Assembly (NCBI GenBank): GCA_016934335.1
Contig: JAFGTC010000131.1
Location: 1 to 33,713 of the forward strand
Reading direction: 5' to 3'
DNA: 33,713 nt
Source of the DNA: Candidatus Omnitrophota bacterium
Lineage (GTDB): Bacteria > Hinthialibacterota > Hinthialibacteria > Hinthialibacterales > Hinthialibacteraceae
Shown: positions 32,981-33,713 of the stretch, piece by piece
Layout of the letters: the number at the start of each line of letters is the position of its first letter
Numbering within the stretch: the first letter of the stretch is position 1
The notes under the pieces: model-generated
What the model saw: only the letters and a program-made list of their open reading frames with translations
Databases searched by the model: none
Told to the model about the DNA's origin: nothing
Translations under genes and position numbers: made by a program

Positions 32981-33713
32981 ATGCGTCAATTTTTCATGCC
33001 GTTCTTGTTGACAGCGATCGCATTTTCTTCGATGGGGGCTTATGCGCAAACGGTTATATTCGAGGATGACTTTTCGTCGGATTCATCCGGCGCCTATTCG
33101 CATTTTTATTTTCCGGAAGAGAAGAACGTCCTGGTGGATTACCATTATGATTACGGCCGGATTCTGAATGGTTTCGGTTTGGAGATTCCCGCTTCGCCTC
33201 ATACGGCGGGGGCGGATACGGCGGCATTGATGGTTTCCTGTAACATCTTGGAAGCGCCGGACAATATCAACTCGTTCGTGGGCGTTTATACCGACCAGGT
33301 TTTTGGCGGCGATCATCAAGTGATTTTTGATTTTTACTGCAACATTATGGACAGCGGAGCGGGAACAACAAACCGCATGTCTGTGGGCGTCAACCACAGC
33401 GGCGAGAAGAGGGTCAACACGTATAGTTCGGGCTACGATCCGGCCGGCGGCTTTACGAAAGAGGATTTATTGGATACGGACGGGTATATGTTCGCCATGT
33501 CGTTTGACGAGGGCGACGGAGGATCGTTTCGGGATTATCAATTTACCGAGGGAGCGCCGGGCATCGACGATATTTTATTGGGCGTGACGCCCGGCGACGA
33601 AGCACAAGAGATTGCGGCTGTGCTTCCGGATTATGCGCCGCGATGGTTTGCGCTGGATGTGAATGAAGAGACGGGCGAGCCGATCTCGCTGACGGGTTGG
33701 CAGGGCGCCGATC
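32981..33713 (+). CDS. Exported protein of unknown function (C-terminus cut by window edge)
   Basis: The ATG at 32981, with AAAAGGGAGG about 9-13 nt upstream, opens a frame of 244 codons that is still open at the right edge. The first 24 residues form a signal peptide (MRQFFMPFLLTAIAFSSMGA, then YAQ). The visible mature part is rich in aromatic residues, Gly and Asp, with short beta-like stretches such as VIFEDDFSSDSSGAY and HQVIFDFYCNIMDSG. This resembles the carbohydrate-binding or LamG-type modules of large secreted proteins, where a 'DDFSS' opening is common. I cannot name a family. Given the neighbours it may be part of polysaccharide binding at the cell surface. Confidence 0.75.
   Translation, partial: MRQFFMPFLLTAIAFSSMGAYAQTVIFEDDFSSDSSGAYSHFYFPEEKNVLVDYHYDYGRILNGFGLEIPASPHTAGADTAALMVSCNILEAPDNINSFVGVYTDQVFGGDHQVIFDFYCNIMDSGAGTTNRMSVGVNHSGEKRVNTYSSGYDPAGGFTKEDLLDTDGYMFAMSFDEGDGGSFRDYQFTEGAPGIDDILLGVTPGDEAQEIAAVLPDYAPRWFALDVNEETGEPISLTGWQGAD

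Overview
The window looks like a chromosomal segment of a Gram-negative, carbohydrate-degrading environmental bacterium. It has a secretin and a Pal-like lipoprotein (so an outer membrane), twin-arginine-type leaders on a Gfo/Idh/MocA oxidoreductase and a sulfatase, and a GH106-type rhamnosidase. This gene mix is typical of PVC-superphylum, Hydrogenedentota or Sumerlaeota-like lineages. That placement is inference from gene content; there is no rRNA or other marker here. All calls come from reading the sequence and from family knowledge; no database search was run.

Layout. (1) 1-3650: a sugar ABC permease cut by the left edge and an exported oxidoreductase (both minus). Next is a promoter embedded in a cluster of inverted repeats driving a 61-residue zinc-ribbon protein, then a membrane-anchored cupin with a small helical protein (both minus). 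(2) 3790-15850: a Tad (tight adherence) pilus locus on the plus strand. It holds two Flp pilins, a prepilin peptidase, TadE, CpaB, the secretin CpaC, CpaE, CpaF, TadB, TadC, an OmpA/Pal-like lipoprotein and a winged-helix/AAA+ ATPase. A consensus-like promoter precedes the pilins, an 18-bp stem follows them, an intrinsic terminator lies between tadE and cpaB, and another closes the locus. (3) 15950-19810: cysteine synthase, a solitary HicB-like protein, a two-TM protein (minus) and a sulfatase with its own terminator. (4) 20093-27692 (minus): a WYL-domain regulator followed by a compact CRISPR effector operon, cas3 - csb3 - csb1 - csb2. These are type I-U (now I-G) or 'Dpsyc'-type families. 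The cas genes overlap each other, but I see no cas1, cas2, cas4 or repeat-spacer array in the window. (5) 28069-33713: a GH106-like glycoside hydrolase (minus), an exported transglutaminase-like protein, and an exported protein cut by the right edge.

How it fits together. The Tad block should build a Flp pilus: pilins are processed by CpaA, polymerised by CpaF/TadB/TadC and exported through CpaC. The flanking permease, oxidoreductase, sulfatase and rhamnosidase suggest use of sulfated or rhamnose-containing polysaccharides. The most unusual part is the CRISPR effector module. It is a csb3-type complex without visible adaptation genes or array. Its Cas7-like Csb1 carries a 9 x 12-bp in-frame tandem repeat and a long helical tail. 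Base composition changes abruptly inside csb3, which suggests a mosaic history.
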